Of a stretch of DNA of 34,186 bases, positions 1-8,398 are shown one piece after another (within the stretch, counting starts at the first letter, position 1; each line of letters starts with the position of its first letter). A program made the position numbers and the translations under genes. The stretch is taken from assembly GCA_029262775.1 (NCBI GenBank), contig JAJCYR010000023.1:1-34186 (forward strand), in the 5' to 3' direction. The notes under the pieces are model-generated. The model was not told where the DNA came from. It saw only the letters and a program-made list of their open reading frames with translations, and did not search any database. This DNA is from Bacteroidota bacterium. Lineage in GTDB: Bacteria > Bacteroidota > Rhodothermia > Rhodothermales > UBA10348.

Positions 1-828
1 GTTGTGGCCGCCCCCCATGCATTTGTCATCCGCGGTCTGTCCCCCTTCGCTTATAGGGGCGCGCTCCGCAGCGACAAGCAGCGTATCGGCCGGCTCAGCG
101 CCAAAGCGGGCAATCACGATGCGGCCAGCGAGATCCGTCACGCCGGATGACCCGTCGCGGCGCAGGCTGTCGGCAAACATGCGGGCCGTCTCCGTACCCG
201 TCGTATCGACCAGTACAATACCCACACGGCCTGTCGCCCAGGCCACGTCGCGCTCACGAGACACGGAAATGGAATCGGCGCCCATCAGCACGTCTGCCCG
301 CTCCAGCCAGACCCGTCCCGCAAATGCTGCCCGGTCGGCACGGCGCGCATAGACCCCCCGCTCGGCGAAGAGCACACCCAGGCTGTCCTCAAACTGAACC
401 GGATCCTCAAAAAACGTCTCCCCGCTGCGCGTGTTGTGCCGGGCCGATGAAGACCGCAACCGCACGTCCCCGTCTGTCATTTCTACATTCCCTTCGGCAT
501 GGCCAACGCCGGTTGACTGATCGTAGCGGACCAGATCTGCACGCACGGTGTCGGCATCCTGGACTATCACCACGTGCCCCCGGAAAAGCACCAGATCTCC
601 CCCCTCGTCACGCGCTCGATCCGCGCGGAGCTCGGTGCCCCCCTGCGAAAAGCGGGCATTCACGAGCTCAGACACCATGCGGCCGTCCACGAGTGTCGTG
701 GCAACGGAATCTGCCTCCAGGAACACGCGCTCCGCTTCCTGCGCCGAGGCGTTCCGGATCTGGCCGGGTAAAACCACCTGGCCCAGAACCAGCGCTACGG
801 CAGCCGCCACCTGCAATGAATGCTTCAT
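1..828 (-). CDS. OstA/LptA-like LPS-transport protein, N-terminal part (cut by window edge)
   Basis: The frame is open from ATG 828 to base 1, so 276 residues are visible and the C-terminus lies outside. An N-terminal hydrophobic stretch looks like a signal peptide (about residues 5-30, Ala/Val/Leu-rich). The body has the repetitive beta-strand character of the OstA-like N-terminal domain (residue runs such as FRGHVVIVQDADTVRADLV and AEGNVEMTDGDVRL), the fold of LptA, the periplasmic bridge that carries lipopolysaccharide to the outer membrane. The ATG overlaps the TGA of the upstream lptC-like gene (825-828, ATGA), so the two are probably translationally coupled. That pairing is the usual lptC-lptA order and supports the call. 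In Bacteroidota such proteins are often much longer than E. coli LptA. Family assignment is by pattern, not by search. Confidence 0.72.
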   Translation of the reverse strand, partial: MKHSLQVAAAVALVLGQVVLPGQIRNASAQEAERVFLEADSVATTLVDGRMVSELVNARFSQGGTELRADRARDEGGDLVLFRGHVVIVQDADTVRADLVRYDQSTGVGHAEGNVEMTDGDVRLRSSSARHNTRSGETFFEDPVQFEDSLGVLFAERGVYARRADRAAFAGRVWLERADVLMGADSISVSRERDVAWATGRVGIVLVDTTGTETARMFADSLRRDGSSGVTDLAGRIVIARFGAEPADTLLVAAERAPISEGGQTADDKCMGGGHN

Positions 829-1451
829 TGGCTCCGCTCCCCGGGTAGTACACTTCCGCTCACGCGTGAGAGCCGCATGTCGGTCAGCGCCTCGTCCGCA
901 TCGAGCCCCCATCCGGACATGACCTGTGTGGGCGTCGTGATCGTTGCAAATCCGGGAGTCGAAACGCGGCCCGTCGCCTCCGACCAGGTGAGGTGTTCGC
1001 TTTCCACCTGGCGCCCCTCATCTGTCGTCGCCACGACGCCGCCCGTTGCGTGGAAACGTCGCCTTGTTTCCACGTAGACCACCTGGCCAGCCCGCACGTG
1101 TGCCCGCTCCCCGCCCGCATCGTCGTGGATCTGGACCGCGACACGCTGGCTCGAGGAATCCATCTGCGAAAGTACCATCCAGGTGCTGTCGGGCGACTCG
1201 AAGCGCGCCATGTAATCGGCCGCCAGCGTCAGTCGCGGCACGCTGTGTTCCATGATCTGAAGCCGAACCGACCACGCCTCCTGGTCCGGATCTCCCTCCG
1301 ATAGAACGCTTTCCACGCTTACGGTGCGCTCGTGCGGGGCACACCCGGTTCCGACTATCACCCCGGAAAGGAGGACCACAAGAAAAGCCACGACGCGCCA
1401 CCACCCCCCACGGGCGTGGAAACGATCCGGCACCTGGCTCGACTCAATCAA
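825..1451 (-). CDS. lptC: LptC-like lipoprotein, LPS export
   Basis: This 208-aa protein has a short basic N-terminus, a hydrophobic segment (about residues 17-35) and a lipobox-like GTGC ending at Cys37, so it is probably a lipoprotein. It then shows an LptC-type beta-jellyroll pattern (for example the run ADYMARFESPDSTWMVL and the terminal run VSGSVLPGERSQ). LptC is the inner-membrane-anchored periplasmic protein that passes LPS from LptBFG to LptA; its length fits the family (about 190 aa). I chose TTG 1451 because AGGGAG lies six bases upstream. GTG 1433 is possible, and an ATG at 1628 would add about 59 residues of non-conserved sequence. The stop overlaps the OstA-like start by four bases. 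Confidence is moderate because LptC is poorly conserved. Confidence 0.7.
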   Translation of the reverse strand: MIESSQVPDRFHARGGWWRVVAFLVVLLSGVIVGTGCAPHERTVSVESVLSEGDPDQEAWSVRLQIMEHSVPRLTLAADYMARFESPDSTWMVLSQMDSSSQRVAVQIHDDAGGERAHVRAGQVVYVETRRRFHATGGVVATTDEGRQVESEHLTWSEATGRVSTPGFATITTPTQVMSGWGLDADEALTDMRLSRVSGSVLPGERSQ

Positions 1452-1637
1452 ACCGAACTCCCTGAATGACTTGGCAACAAACGTCCATACAATACGGCGA
1501 GAAGATACAGCGCGTATATTTCGTGTATGGGACGAGTTGTGCGCCGCTCCGGAGACTTTAGTCGGCCTCTGTTTTGCCGATAAGTCATGCAAGCAGTCCG
1601 TCCACTTACTGTACACACAGTCATGCAAGCGACAACA

Positions 1638-1976
1638 ATGAGTTTTTTCATAGAACCGGTTACCCGCGATACGGTCGTGGTCCAGATCGGCAAAGCGCTC
1701 GATTTCCGCAACGCCGCGGATTTCAAGTCAGCCGTCCAGGAACAGGTCCGCGGCGGTGTCCGCAGCTTCATTCTTGACTTCACCGATACCGGAATCCTCG
1801 ATTCAACGGGACTCGGATCCATTTTCAGTCTCTACCGCCAGGTATCGCCCATGAGCGGACAGGTGGTATTCGCATCGGTTTCGCGGCCCGTCCAGGTCGT
1901 AGTGCAACTGACGCGCACCTACAAGGTGTTCCGTCAGTTCCCTTCGGTCGATGCAGCGCGCGAAGGCATTCGGTAA
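1638..1976 (+). CDS. STAS-domain anti-sigma factor antagonist (RsbV/SpoIIAA type)
   Basis: A 112-aa single STAS domain. The conserved phosphoacceptor loop reads DSTGLG, with Ser56 at the position phosphorylated in SpoIIAA/RsbV. Members of this family bind the anti-sigma kinase when unphosphorylated and so free a sigma factor or other partner. The kinase (1993) and the PP2C phosphatase (2424) follow directly, giving a complete partner-switching set. ATG 1638 is preferred because the STAS fold begins just after it (SFFIEP); in-frame ATGs at 1587 and 1623 would add tails with no recognisable content. No convincing Shine-Dalgarno is visible. It is divergent from the lptC-like gene across 186 bases. 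Confidence 0.88.
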   Translation: MSFFIEPVTRDTVVVQIGKALDFRNAADFKSAVQEQVRGGVRSFILDFTDTGILDSTGLGSIFSLYRQVSPMSGQVVFASVSRPVQVVVQLTRTYKVFRQFPSVDAAREGIR

Positions 1977-1992
1977 GCGCGGAACCCTGTCC

Positions 1993-2445
1993 ATGGAAGT
2001 CACCACTCAACATTTCGTCGGCCTCGATGCCATCATGGAGGAGCTCCATGCCCTCTTCGATACCTGGGAGTCCGACGGAGCGCTGCTCTCGCACCTGGAC
2101 GTCGACACGGTCCAGCTCCTGCGTCTCGCTCTCCATGAGTGGGTGGCGAACATCGTGCAGCACGCTGATTTTGACGAGAACGAGCCGCGCGTCACGCTCC
2201 AGGTCATTCCGAATGGGCGGCGCGTCAAGTGTATTGTAGAAGACAATTCCAACGGATTTCCCTTCATGAAAGAACTGGCCCGACGTGAAGAAGCCCTTGA
2301 ACCCTTTCCCGAGCGGGGTATGGGACTGCTCATGCTGGATGCTGCTACCGAATCGTTCACCTACGCACACAGTGAGGGAGGACGACAGAAACTGGAGTTC
2401 ACCGTATCAGGAGATAAAGAGTCATGGCTGAACATTCCATTCTAG
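1993..2445 (+). CDS. HATPase anti-sigma regulatory kinase (RsbW/SpoIIAB-like)
   Basis: A 150-aa GHKL ATPase of the HATPase_c_2 type. The N box is HEWVANIVQHA with Asn53, the G1-like box is VEDNSNGFPF with Asp84, and the G2-like box is ERGMGLLML (about residues 107-115). Such proteins are serine kinases that phosphorylate the STAS antagonist and sequester a sigma factor or another output protein. The G1 box has Asn-Ser-Asn where many relatives have D-x-G-x-G, so the ATP lid may differ. ATG 1993 follows the antagonist stop by 16 bases, and the 3' end overlaps the next gene by 22 bases, indicating one operon with coupled translation. No sigma-factor gene is in the window, so the target is unknown. 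Confidence 0.85.
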   Translation: MEVTTQHFVGLDAIMEELHALFDTWESDGALLSHLDVDTVQLLRLALHEWVANIVQHADFDENEPRVTLQVIPNGRRVKCIVEDNSNGFPFMKELARREEALEPFPERGMGLLMLDAATESFTYAHSEGGRQKLEFTVSGDKESWLNIPF

Positions 2446-3602
2446 TCGTTGAAGACGAACACACGCTGCGACGCCTGCTTGAATACAGGCTCAGCAAGAA
2501 ATACAACGTCCGCACCGCGGCGAACGGAGAAGAAGCGCTCCTGCGCGTTGACGAGGTGCTTCCCGATCTCATTATTTCGGACATCATGATGCCGAAAATG
2601 GATGGATTCGCGCTCCAGGCGTCCCTCCAGGACCGCAAGGAAACCAGCGTCATCCCCTTCATTTTCCTGACCGCCAAGGCTGACGAACAGAGTCGCCTCA
2701 AAGGCCGCCGCACGGGTGTCGACGACTACATCACCAAGCCCTTCGATATCGATCAGCTGCTGGCGCGTGTCGAGCGCCTGCTGGCGAGAACATCCCATTT
2801 CCAGACGCAACTCGACGCACGGCTTGGCGAGGACTTCTCGCGCAAATTGATTCCCAAACAGCTCCCCCGCGTTGACGGATACAACCTCGAATTCCACAAC
2901 GCACCCCGCGAAGTCAGTGGTGGCGACATATTCGACTGGACCGAGGTCAAGCCCGGCGTCTACTTCATTACGATCGGTGACGTGATGGGCAAGGGCCTGC
3001 AGGCCAAGGTGTACACGTTCAGTTTTGTCGGCTACATCCGCAGCATGCTCCACGCCCTGCTGCGCACGTCCGACTCGCCGGCCGAAATCATGGGCCGGAT
3101 CAACCAGTTGCTCGTCGACGACCCGCCGCTTGAGGATTCCTTCGCGACACTGCTTTTTCTTCGGTGGGAGCCTGCGCGCAACCTCGTCACGTACGCCAAC
3201 GGCGGGCATCCGCGTCCTGTCATGATCACCGACCGTGGCGCTGAAATCCTGTCGTACTCGGACATCATTCTGGGCCTTGACGGCCAGTCGGAATTCAAAG
3301 ACACGTCCGTCTCCATTCCGCCCGGCGCCGCGTTCCTGGCCTACACCGATGGCCTGCTCGAACAGCAGATGGCATCGGGCGAACAGCTGGGAGAAGACGG
3401 TGTCGTCCGCGCCGCCGAAAATGCCTACGGCAGCGACCGTCCGCTCGACAAATTGGTGTCGCAGGTGCTCAGTGAAAGCGCCAAGCCAGAGTTTGCCGAC
3501 GACATCCTGCTCTTCTGGATGCGACGCGAAGCGTCCATGGCATCCATTCGCCAGACCCCGCGGTGGTTCTCCCCCTTCGGCGAGAGCGCCGATACGCCCT
3601 GA
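2424..3602 (+). CDS. Response regulator fused to PP2C/SpoIIE phosphatase (RsbU-like)
   Basis: A 392-aa protein in two parts. Residues 5-122 are a receiver domain with acidic Glu10/Asp11, phosphoacceptor Asp53 in SDIMMP and Lys105 in the ITKPF motif. Residues about 150-370 are a SpoIIE/PP2C domain with metal-binding aspartates in SGGD (Asp168), IGD (Asp186), YTDG (Asp309) and FADD (359-360). Such proteins dephosphorylate the STAS antagonist in response to phosphorylation of the receiver, linking a two-component signal to partner switching. AGGAGA at 2409-2414 lies nine bases before ATG 2424, and the start lies inside the kinase gene. No sensor histidine kinase is nearby, so the input is unknown. 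All key catalytic residues appear present. Confidence 0.92.
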   Translation: MAEHSILVVEDEHTLRRLLEYRLSKKYNVRTAANGEEALLRVDEVLPDLIISDIMMPKMDGFALQASLQDRKETSVIPFIFLTAKADEQSRLKGRRTGVDDYITKPFDIDQLLARVERLLARTSHFQTQLDARLGEDFSRKLIPKQLPRVDGYNLEFHNAPREVSGGDIFDWTEVKPGVYFITIGDVMGKGLQAKVYTFSFVGYIRSMLHALLRTSDSPAEIMGRINQLLVDDPPLEDSFATLLFLRWEPARNLVTYANGGHPRPVMITDRGAEILSYSDIILGLDGQSEFKDTSVSIPPGAAFLAYTDGLLEQQMASGEQLGEDGVVRAAENAYGSDRPLDKLVSQVLSESAKPEFADDILLFWMRREASMASIRQTPRWFSPFGESADTP

Positions 3603-3700
3603 TTCCGTTCACGTCGGGAGCCTGACCATCTGGCGGCCCGATTCACCTTTCGGCATCTATTCCGGGAACGTATACGGCATTTGGCGTATTCTCCCTGCGT

Positions 3701-4216
3701 ATGCGTTTTTCCTTCAGATTCCCAACGACTGCTGCCCTCTTGGGCATGATAGCCGGAGCTACGCTCTTTATGGGCGGCTGCCGGGAATTTGCTGTGGAAC
3801 CCGACCCATCGCAGATCGACGAAGGCGGGCGAACGTTTGACGTGGCCCTCGAGGAGTTCTTCGAAATCCGGCCCGGTGATGTCGTTGGACTTGGCGAATC
3901 GCTTCGCAGCCTGGAGTTCAGAGGACTCATTGAGGAGAGCCGCTGCCCGATTGGCCAGACGTGCGATACGCCGGGGCGCGCCTCCATCCTGCTCATCCTG
4001 TCCTCACAGCGGGACGACGCAGAGTACCAGCTCCTGGCAACGGTCCAGGGGCGACGGGAAGGAGACACCGGCGACGACGATGATGTAGACCGATCCGATC
4101 GTATCCAGTTTGACAATCTGACGTTCCAACTGACCGCGCTCGAGCCCTATCCGGAGGTGGGTGTCCCCATCCGCGCGGAGCGCTACGTGGCTACCATGCG
4201 TGTCGATCCCAGGTAG
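3701..4216 (+). CDS. Small lipoprotein of unknown function
   Basis: A 171-aa protein with a signal peptide and lipobox MGGC (Cys27), so it should be membrane-anchored in the envelope. The mature part contains a short Cys pair in the run SRCPIGQTCDTPGRA. This resembles the C-P-x-G-x-x-C-x-x-x-G-x-A signature of many small uncharacterised bacterial lipoproteins. A strongly acidic stretch follows (about residues 124-132, Asp-rich). I do not recognise a function. It lies 98 bases after the PP2C gene and before ndk, and nothing in it ties it to either. The ATG at 3701 sits directly before the signal peptide. Confidence 0.75.
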   Translation: MRFSFRFPTTAALLGMIAGATLFMGGCREFAVEPDPSQIDEGGRTFDVALEEFFEIRPGDVVGLGESLRSLEFRGLIEESRCPIGQTCDTPGRASILLILSSQRDDAEYQLLATVQGRREGDTGDDDDVDRSDRIQFDNLTFQLTALEPYPEVGVPIRAERYVATMRVDPR

Positions 4217-4339
4217 AGCCTGTCAGGGCGTGTTGACGCCACGCCAGAGGGTTTCACACGTTTTTCCCCTTAGACCGTGGACCTCGGGGCTTCTCGTTCG
4301 TTTGGGTCCGGAAATTCATATCGACTCAATCCCATTCCC

Positions 4340-4771
4340 ATGGAACGTACACTCGCCATCCTCAAGCCCGACTGTGTCCGCAAAGGCCTTCAAGGTGAAG
4401 TCATTGCCAGAATCCAGAAGGCTGGCTTCACAGTCCGCGCCCTGCGACAGGTGCAACTCTCCCGCGCCGAAGCCGAAGGTTTCTACGCCGTCCACAGCGA
4501 ACGTCCTTTCTTCGGCGAACTCGTGGACTTCATGACGAGCGGTCCCTGCGTCCCCATGGTGCTGGAAAAAGAGAATGCCGTAGCCGATTTTCGTACTCTT
4601 ATCGGTGCCACCGATCCGGCTGAAGCCGCCGAGGGCACCATTCGCCGTGACTTCGCGGACAACAAGGGGCAAAATATTGTACACGGATCGGACTCCATTG
4701 AAAACGGCCGCCAGGAAGCCAACTACTTCTTCGCGGAACGGGAACTGGTTGCGCTCGGCGGCGGAGCCTGA
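4340..4771 (+). CDS. ndk: Nucleoside diphosphate kinase
   Basis: A 143-aa protein of the normal family length that transfers gamma-phosphate between nucleoside triphosphates and diphosphates in the cytoplasm. The N-terminus [10 protein letters not shown] carries the conserved Lys9. The active-site loop NIVHGSDS holds the phosphorylated His115, and the C-terminal [10 protein letters not shown] is typical. ATG 4340 gives the standard start; an upstream in-frame ATG at 4277 would add 21 residues outside the family. The following lipoprotein gene probably begins inside its last codons. No frameshift or missing key residue was seen. Confidence 0.97.
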   Translation: MERTLAILKPDCVRKGLQGEVIARIQKAGFTVRALRQVQLSRAEAEGFYAVHSERPFFGELVDFMTSGPCVPMVLEKENAVADFRTLIGATDPAEAAEGTIRRDFADNKGQNIVHGSDSIENGRQEANYFFAERELVALGGGA

Positions 4772-6071
4772 GCGCCAGCTGCCGCGGTGCTTTCCTTCGA
4801 GGCAACGTCTTGCGACGTATTTCCGCGCGCCTGTCCTGGCCGTCGGGCTCACGCTGCTCATCGCGGGCTGTACCGTGCCAGGCGATTCACCGGAACCGGT
4901 CGGGAACGACCACCTGCAGAATGTCCGTGTAAAGACGGGTGCCGAGCGCCTTGTTGACGAGCCATCGCTGCTACCCGCGGGCGTGCGCGTTGGCCTCGTC
5001 GTGAACCACACGTCAATGACGTCGGCCGGCCACCTGATCGATGTCCTCGACGCGCGCGAAGACCTCACGATTACCGCGCTTTTCGGACCGGAACACGGCA
5101 TTCGGGGCGACGCTGATGCCGGCGCCGTCGTCGGTGACGGCCGTGACCCGGCGACCGGAGCGCCGATATACAGCCTGTATGGGGCAACGCGCCAGCCGAC
5201 GCCGTCCATGCTCGCAGACGTCGACCTGCTTGTTTTCGACATCCAGGATGTTGGCGCGCGCTTCTACACCTACATTTCCACGATGGGCCTCGCCATGCAG
5301 GCGGCGGCGCGCGAGGGTATACCCTTCCTCGTCCTGGACCGGCCGAACCCGCTCGGCGGCGAGCGCGTGGATGGCTATGTCCTGGAGCCCGGCCAGGAGA
5401 GCTTCGTGGGCATGTATCCCATTCCGGTCCAGCATGGCCTGACGGTCGGCGAACTGGCCCGAATGATCCAGGGTGAAGGGTGGCTCGACGGCCTCGACTC
5501 GCTGGACCTGAGAGTCATTCCCAGCCCGAATCTGCCCTCATTCGAAGCCGCCCTGCTCTACGCAGGCACCTGCTTCATCGAAGCCACATCCGCCAGCGAA
5601 GGCCGGGGAACAGATGCCCCCTTCCTGACCATCGGCGCCCCCTGGGTACCAGCCAACGCCGTCGCATCTTCACTTCAGGATATTGCGGCGCATGGCCTTA
5701 CGATGACAACGGGCACAACCGTTCCGCGCAGCATTCCCGGCGCATCGACCCATCCCAAGTGGGAAGACATGGCCATTGAGACCGTCCAGTTCAGCGTGGA
5801 ACGCCCACGTGACGTGCGCCCCCTTGAAACCGGTGTGGCGCTGCTTGTCGCGCTGAACGAGCACGCACCGGACAGCACGTTCCTGAACGCGTCCTGGATG
5901 CGTCGCCTGGCAGGAACCGACAGGCTGTATGCCGACCTGATCGCGGGACGCACTGAAGGCGATATCATGGCCTCATGGGAGTCGGAAATTGCCGACTTCA
6001 GAGCTTTCAGGACGCCTTACCTCCTCTATCCTGAGAGGCCCGCAGAGCAGACACGAACCAGAGCGCGTTGA
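4749..6071 (+). CDS. NamZ-like (DUF1343) lipoprotein, probable exo-N-acetylmuramidase
   Basis: A 440-aa protein of the DUF1343 family, whose characterised member NamZ removes N-acetylmuramic acid from peptidoglycan fragment ends. Conserved blocks are clear: GPEHGIRG (113-120), [20 protein letters not shown] (from residue 164), DRPNPLGG (197-204) and the run [21 protein letters not shown] hydrophobic segment ends in IAGC (Cys41), predicting a lipoprotein. The start is uncertain. The frame has no ATG between the ndk stop and the signal peptide, so I use TTG 4749, which overlaps ndk by 23 bases; an ATG at 4605 would lie deep inside ndk. A role in cell-wall recycling or scavenging is inferred from the family. 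Confidence 0.88.
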   Translation: MRSAAEPERQLPRCFPSRQRLATYFRAPVLAVGLTLLIAGCTVPGDSPEPVGNDHLQNVRVKTGAERLVDEPSLLPAGVRVGLVVNHTSMTSAGHLIDVLDAREDLTITALFGPEHGIRGDADAGAVVGDGRDPATGAPIYSLYGATRQPTPSMLADVDLLVFDIQDVGARFYTYISTMGLAMQAAAREGIPFLVLDRPNPLGGERVDGYVLEPGQESFVGMYPIPVQHGLTVGELARMIQGEGWLDGLDSLDLRVIPSPNLPSFEAALLYAGTCFIEATSASEGRGTDAPFLTIGAPWVPANAVASSLQDIAAHGLTMTTGTTVPRSIPGASTHPKWEDMAIETVQFSVERPRDVRPLETGVALLVALNEHAPDSTFLNASWMRRLAGTDRLYADLIAGRTEGDIMASWESEIADFRAFRTPYLLYPERPAEQTRTRAR

Positions 6072-6077
6072 TCGGCG

Positions 6078-8243
6078 TCAAGAGCCGATAACCACCTCGA
6101 GTGCGTGCAGGTCGTCTTCATCGCGATCGACGCGGGAACAGACGGCCCAGGCAGCATTTGGCGCAAGATCAACGGACAGGCACGCCTTCATTTCCTCTGG
6201 TAGTGTCACCACGCGCCTTGTCTGGCCTGAGTCTTCATCGTATGCCATGAGGACGGGTGCGGGGGTCCGTTCCACCCAGGTAATGCCATGCTCGGTAACA
6301 CGCCAGTTTCTAACGTCGCGTCCATCAAGCCCATCGATGACCTGCTCAATCGCCGCGCCCGTTGCACGCATGCGCCACAGTCCCGAGAGGCCTGGCTTCG
6401 TCAGCCATAACCATTTGCCGTCCAGCGATTCAGCAGCCGACGTACCTCCATCCGTTGTTACCTGGTAAGCGATGGCGGCCTGTCCCAGATCCACGGCCCA
6501 GACATTGTCCTGGCCGCCACGGTCCGATACAAAATAAAGCCGTCTGCTGTCGGCCGACCATCCTGGCACGGTATCGCTTCCTTCATGATCTGTAATTCTA
6601 TTGACAGCCCCTCCAACGGTCGAAACGACGAAAATGTCACTGTTTTCATCTTCCGACTTGACGAACGCTACGTGCAGACCATCGGGCGACCATCGTGGCG
6701 TATGCATATTGAAACAATTGGTGTCAAACGATGCAAGGGCGCCCACGGAGGTGCCGTCGCGAAGAGCCACCATGACACTGCAGGTCCCGTCCCGGTCCGT
6801 AATAAACGCAATTCGGGACCCATCTGGAGAAATCCTCGGATCCCCGTCCACGCGCGTCGTGGCCAGCAGGGGTACGGCCTCGCCCGACTGTGTATCCAGC
6901 GACCACACATTTATGTCAAAGAGTGATTGTACGAATACGATCTGACCGGTTGCTGCCGACACGACCGGTTCCACGACATCCGTTCCTGGGGCCGTGATGA
7001 AGGTCTCTGCACCCGAGGCTGAATCGATCTCCCAGAGGACTCCACGGGAGGCCATTACAAACGATTGCCCATCCTGCATCCAGTCGAAACCCTCCATCTC
7101 TCCGATGTGCCGGCTGACTAGCCGGGCAGGGTTGTTTCCAGACACTTCCTGGACGTGAATCTGCATAGATGATGTGGCGAAACGACGACCACGAACAAAT
7201 GCGAGACGCATGCCGTCCGGGGAAAAACGAGGCATGTCATCCTTCATTCCTGGCTCCGGCGCGGTAACCGTCGTAACAACATTTGCGGCCAGCTCCAGAC
7301 GGACGATGGGCTGCGTCTCGCCATCGTCCTGAACCTGCGGAAAAAGAATGGAGCCACCGTCTGGAGACCATGCAAGCGAGGGTGTGTCACCGCAGCCAGC
7401 TACGGTCAGGTCCAGGAGAAGCTGCGCCTCACCACCCAGGCTGAGAGGCGTACTGTAAATACCCGCTTCGAACGATTGGGGATCACATCGCACAAATGCC
7501 ACGTGCGTCCCGGAGGGGGACCAGGTGGGTGACATTTCCAGCCATTCCGAACGGGTGAGTTGCACTTCGCCAGCGGCACCCAATTCCTTGTAGAAAATGT
7601 CAGATTGTCCATCCAGCTCTGAAACCCGCACAAATGCTATATAGCGACCGTCCGGAGAGAATGAAGCGTCGAATTCTTCTCCAGGAAGGCTGGTGATGGG
7701 AATAATGCGAACGGCACCCGGTCGCACGTCCTCTACCGATCGGAGGAATACATACCATAGGCTCACGGACAGGAAGATCAGAAGCACGAGTGCCCCCACC
7801 ATCTGGAGGCTTCGATAGGAAGCCGGCACAGGATCGGAACCGGCTACTGGCGGGACCGCGCCGATCTGAACAGCTTGGGGAACAGGGGGCGGTTGGTCTA
7901 CCCACTGCACCGTCAACAACAGGCGATAACCAATTTTCGGTATGGTCTCTATAGGCTCCGATGCGTCTGGATGAGCCGACAAGGCGCGCCTCAACTCGGA
8001 AACAGCGCGCGTCAGCACGGATTCTCCCACAACAGTACCCGACCAGACCTCTTCCAACAGTTCGTCGCGGGTCACTACATCACCGCCTGCTCTTGCCAAG
8101 GCTGCGAGTACCAGAATGAATTTAGGCGACAGACGAATCTCCGTCGGGCGCTCTTCTCCCGGAAGCAGGCTGACCACTCGGCCACGTCGGGGCTGCACAT
8201 GCCACGGCCCCGCTAAAAACGGACGCAGCGCATCTACTTCCAT
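6078..8243 (-). CDS. Membrane one-component regulator: CadC-type winged helix + TM + TolB/PD40 propeller
   Basis: A 721-aa protein. Residues about 12-112 are an OmpR/CadC-type winged-helix DNA-binding domain (runs such as LSPKFILVLAALARAGGDVV, TRDELLEEVW and ETIPKIGYRLL). A single membrane helix follows a Pro-rich linker (about residues 146-168). The rest, about 175-721, is periplasmic with repeated PD40 signatures (F-S-P-D-G, W-S-P-S-G, W-S-P-D-G), a TolB-like propeller. This is the ToxR/CadC architecture with a propeller sensor instead of a small domain: a ligand outside would alter transcription inside without phosphorelay. It ends six bases from the convergent DUF1343 gene and is divergent from two paralogous lipoprotein genes across 155 bases, which are natural candidate targets. 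Confidence 0.9.
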   Translation of the reverse strand: MEVDALRPFLAGPWHVQPRRGRVVSLLPGEERPTEIRLSPKFILVLAALARAGGDVVTRDELLEEVWSGTVVGESVLTRAVSELRRALSAHPDASEPIETIPKIGYRLLLTVQWVDQPPPVPQAVQIGAVPPVAGSDPVPASYRSLQMVGALVLLIFLSVSLWYVFLRSVEDVRPGAVRIIPITSLPGEEFDASFSPDGRYIAFVRVSELDGQSDIFYKELGAAGEVQLTRSEWLEMSPTWSPSGTHVAFVRCDPQSFEAGIYSTPLSLGGEAQLLLDLTVAGCGDTPSLAWSPDGGSILFPQVQDDGETQPIVRLELAANVVTTVTAPEPGMKDDMPRFSPDGMRLAFVRGRRFATSSMQIHVQEVSGNNPARLVSRHIGEMEGFDWMQDGQSFVMASRGVLWEIDSASGAETFITAPGTDVVEPVVSAATGQIVFVQSLFDINVWSLDTQSGEAVPLLATTRVDGDPRISPDGSRIAFITDRDGTCSVMVALRDGTSVGALASFDTNCFNMHTPRWSPDGLHVAFVKSEDENSDIFVVSTVGGAVNRITDHEGSDTVPGWSADSRRLYFVSDRGGQDNVWAVDLGQAAIAYQVTTDGGTSAAESLDGKWLWLTKPGLSGLWRMRATGAAIEQVIDGLDGRDVRNWRVTEHGITWVERTPAPVLMAYDEDSGQTRRVVTLPEEMKACLSVDLAPNAAWAVCSRVDRDEDDLHALEVVIGS

Positions 8244-8398
8244 GTTTTCGTAAGGTAAAAGAGTGCCATAAAAGAGCTAATCGTAAGGTCAGAGCAGCGG
8301 CAGGCGCGGATATTTCGGAAAACGTAGAGGCCATCCGTATCCCTACGATACGACGGCCAACCAAACTCTTCCGTTCCCAACGCAGACCTGAGTAGATA
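8244..8398. promoter_or_regulatory. Divergent intergenic region, putative control region
   Basis: These 155 bases separate the membrane regulator gene (minus) from the lipoprotein gene at 8399 (plus), so promoters for both should lie here. I see no long inverted repeat or clear promoter hexamers. It is the expected place for the regulator to bind if it controls its neighbours; this is inferred from layout only. Confidence 0.4.

Noticed and set aside
1471..1493. TTGGCA and TACAAT as a promoter for the antagonist gene
   Set aside because: The spacer is only 11 bases, too short for a -35/-10 pair.
1452..1628. N-terminal extension of the LptC-like protein to ATG 1628
   Set aside because: The added residues precede a normal lipoprotein signal peptide and would fill the divergent promoter region; TTG 1451 has a better Shine-Dalgarno.
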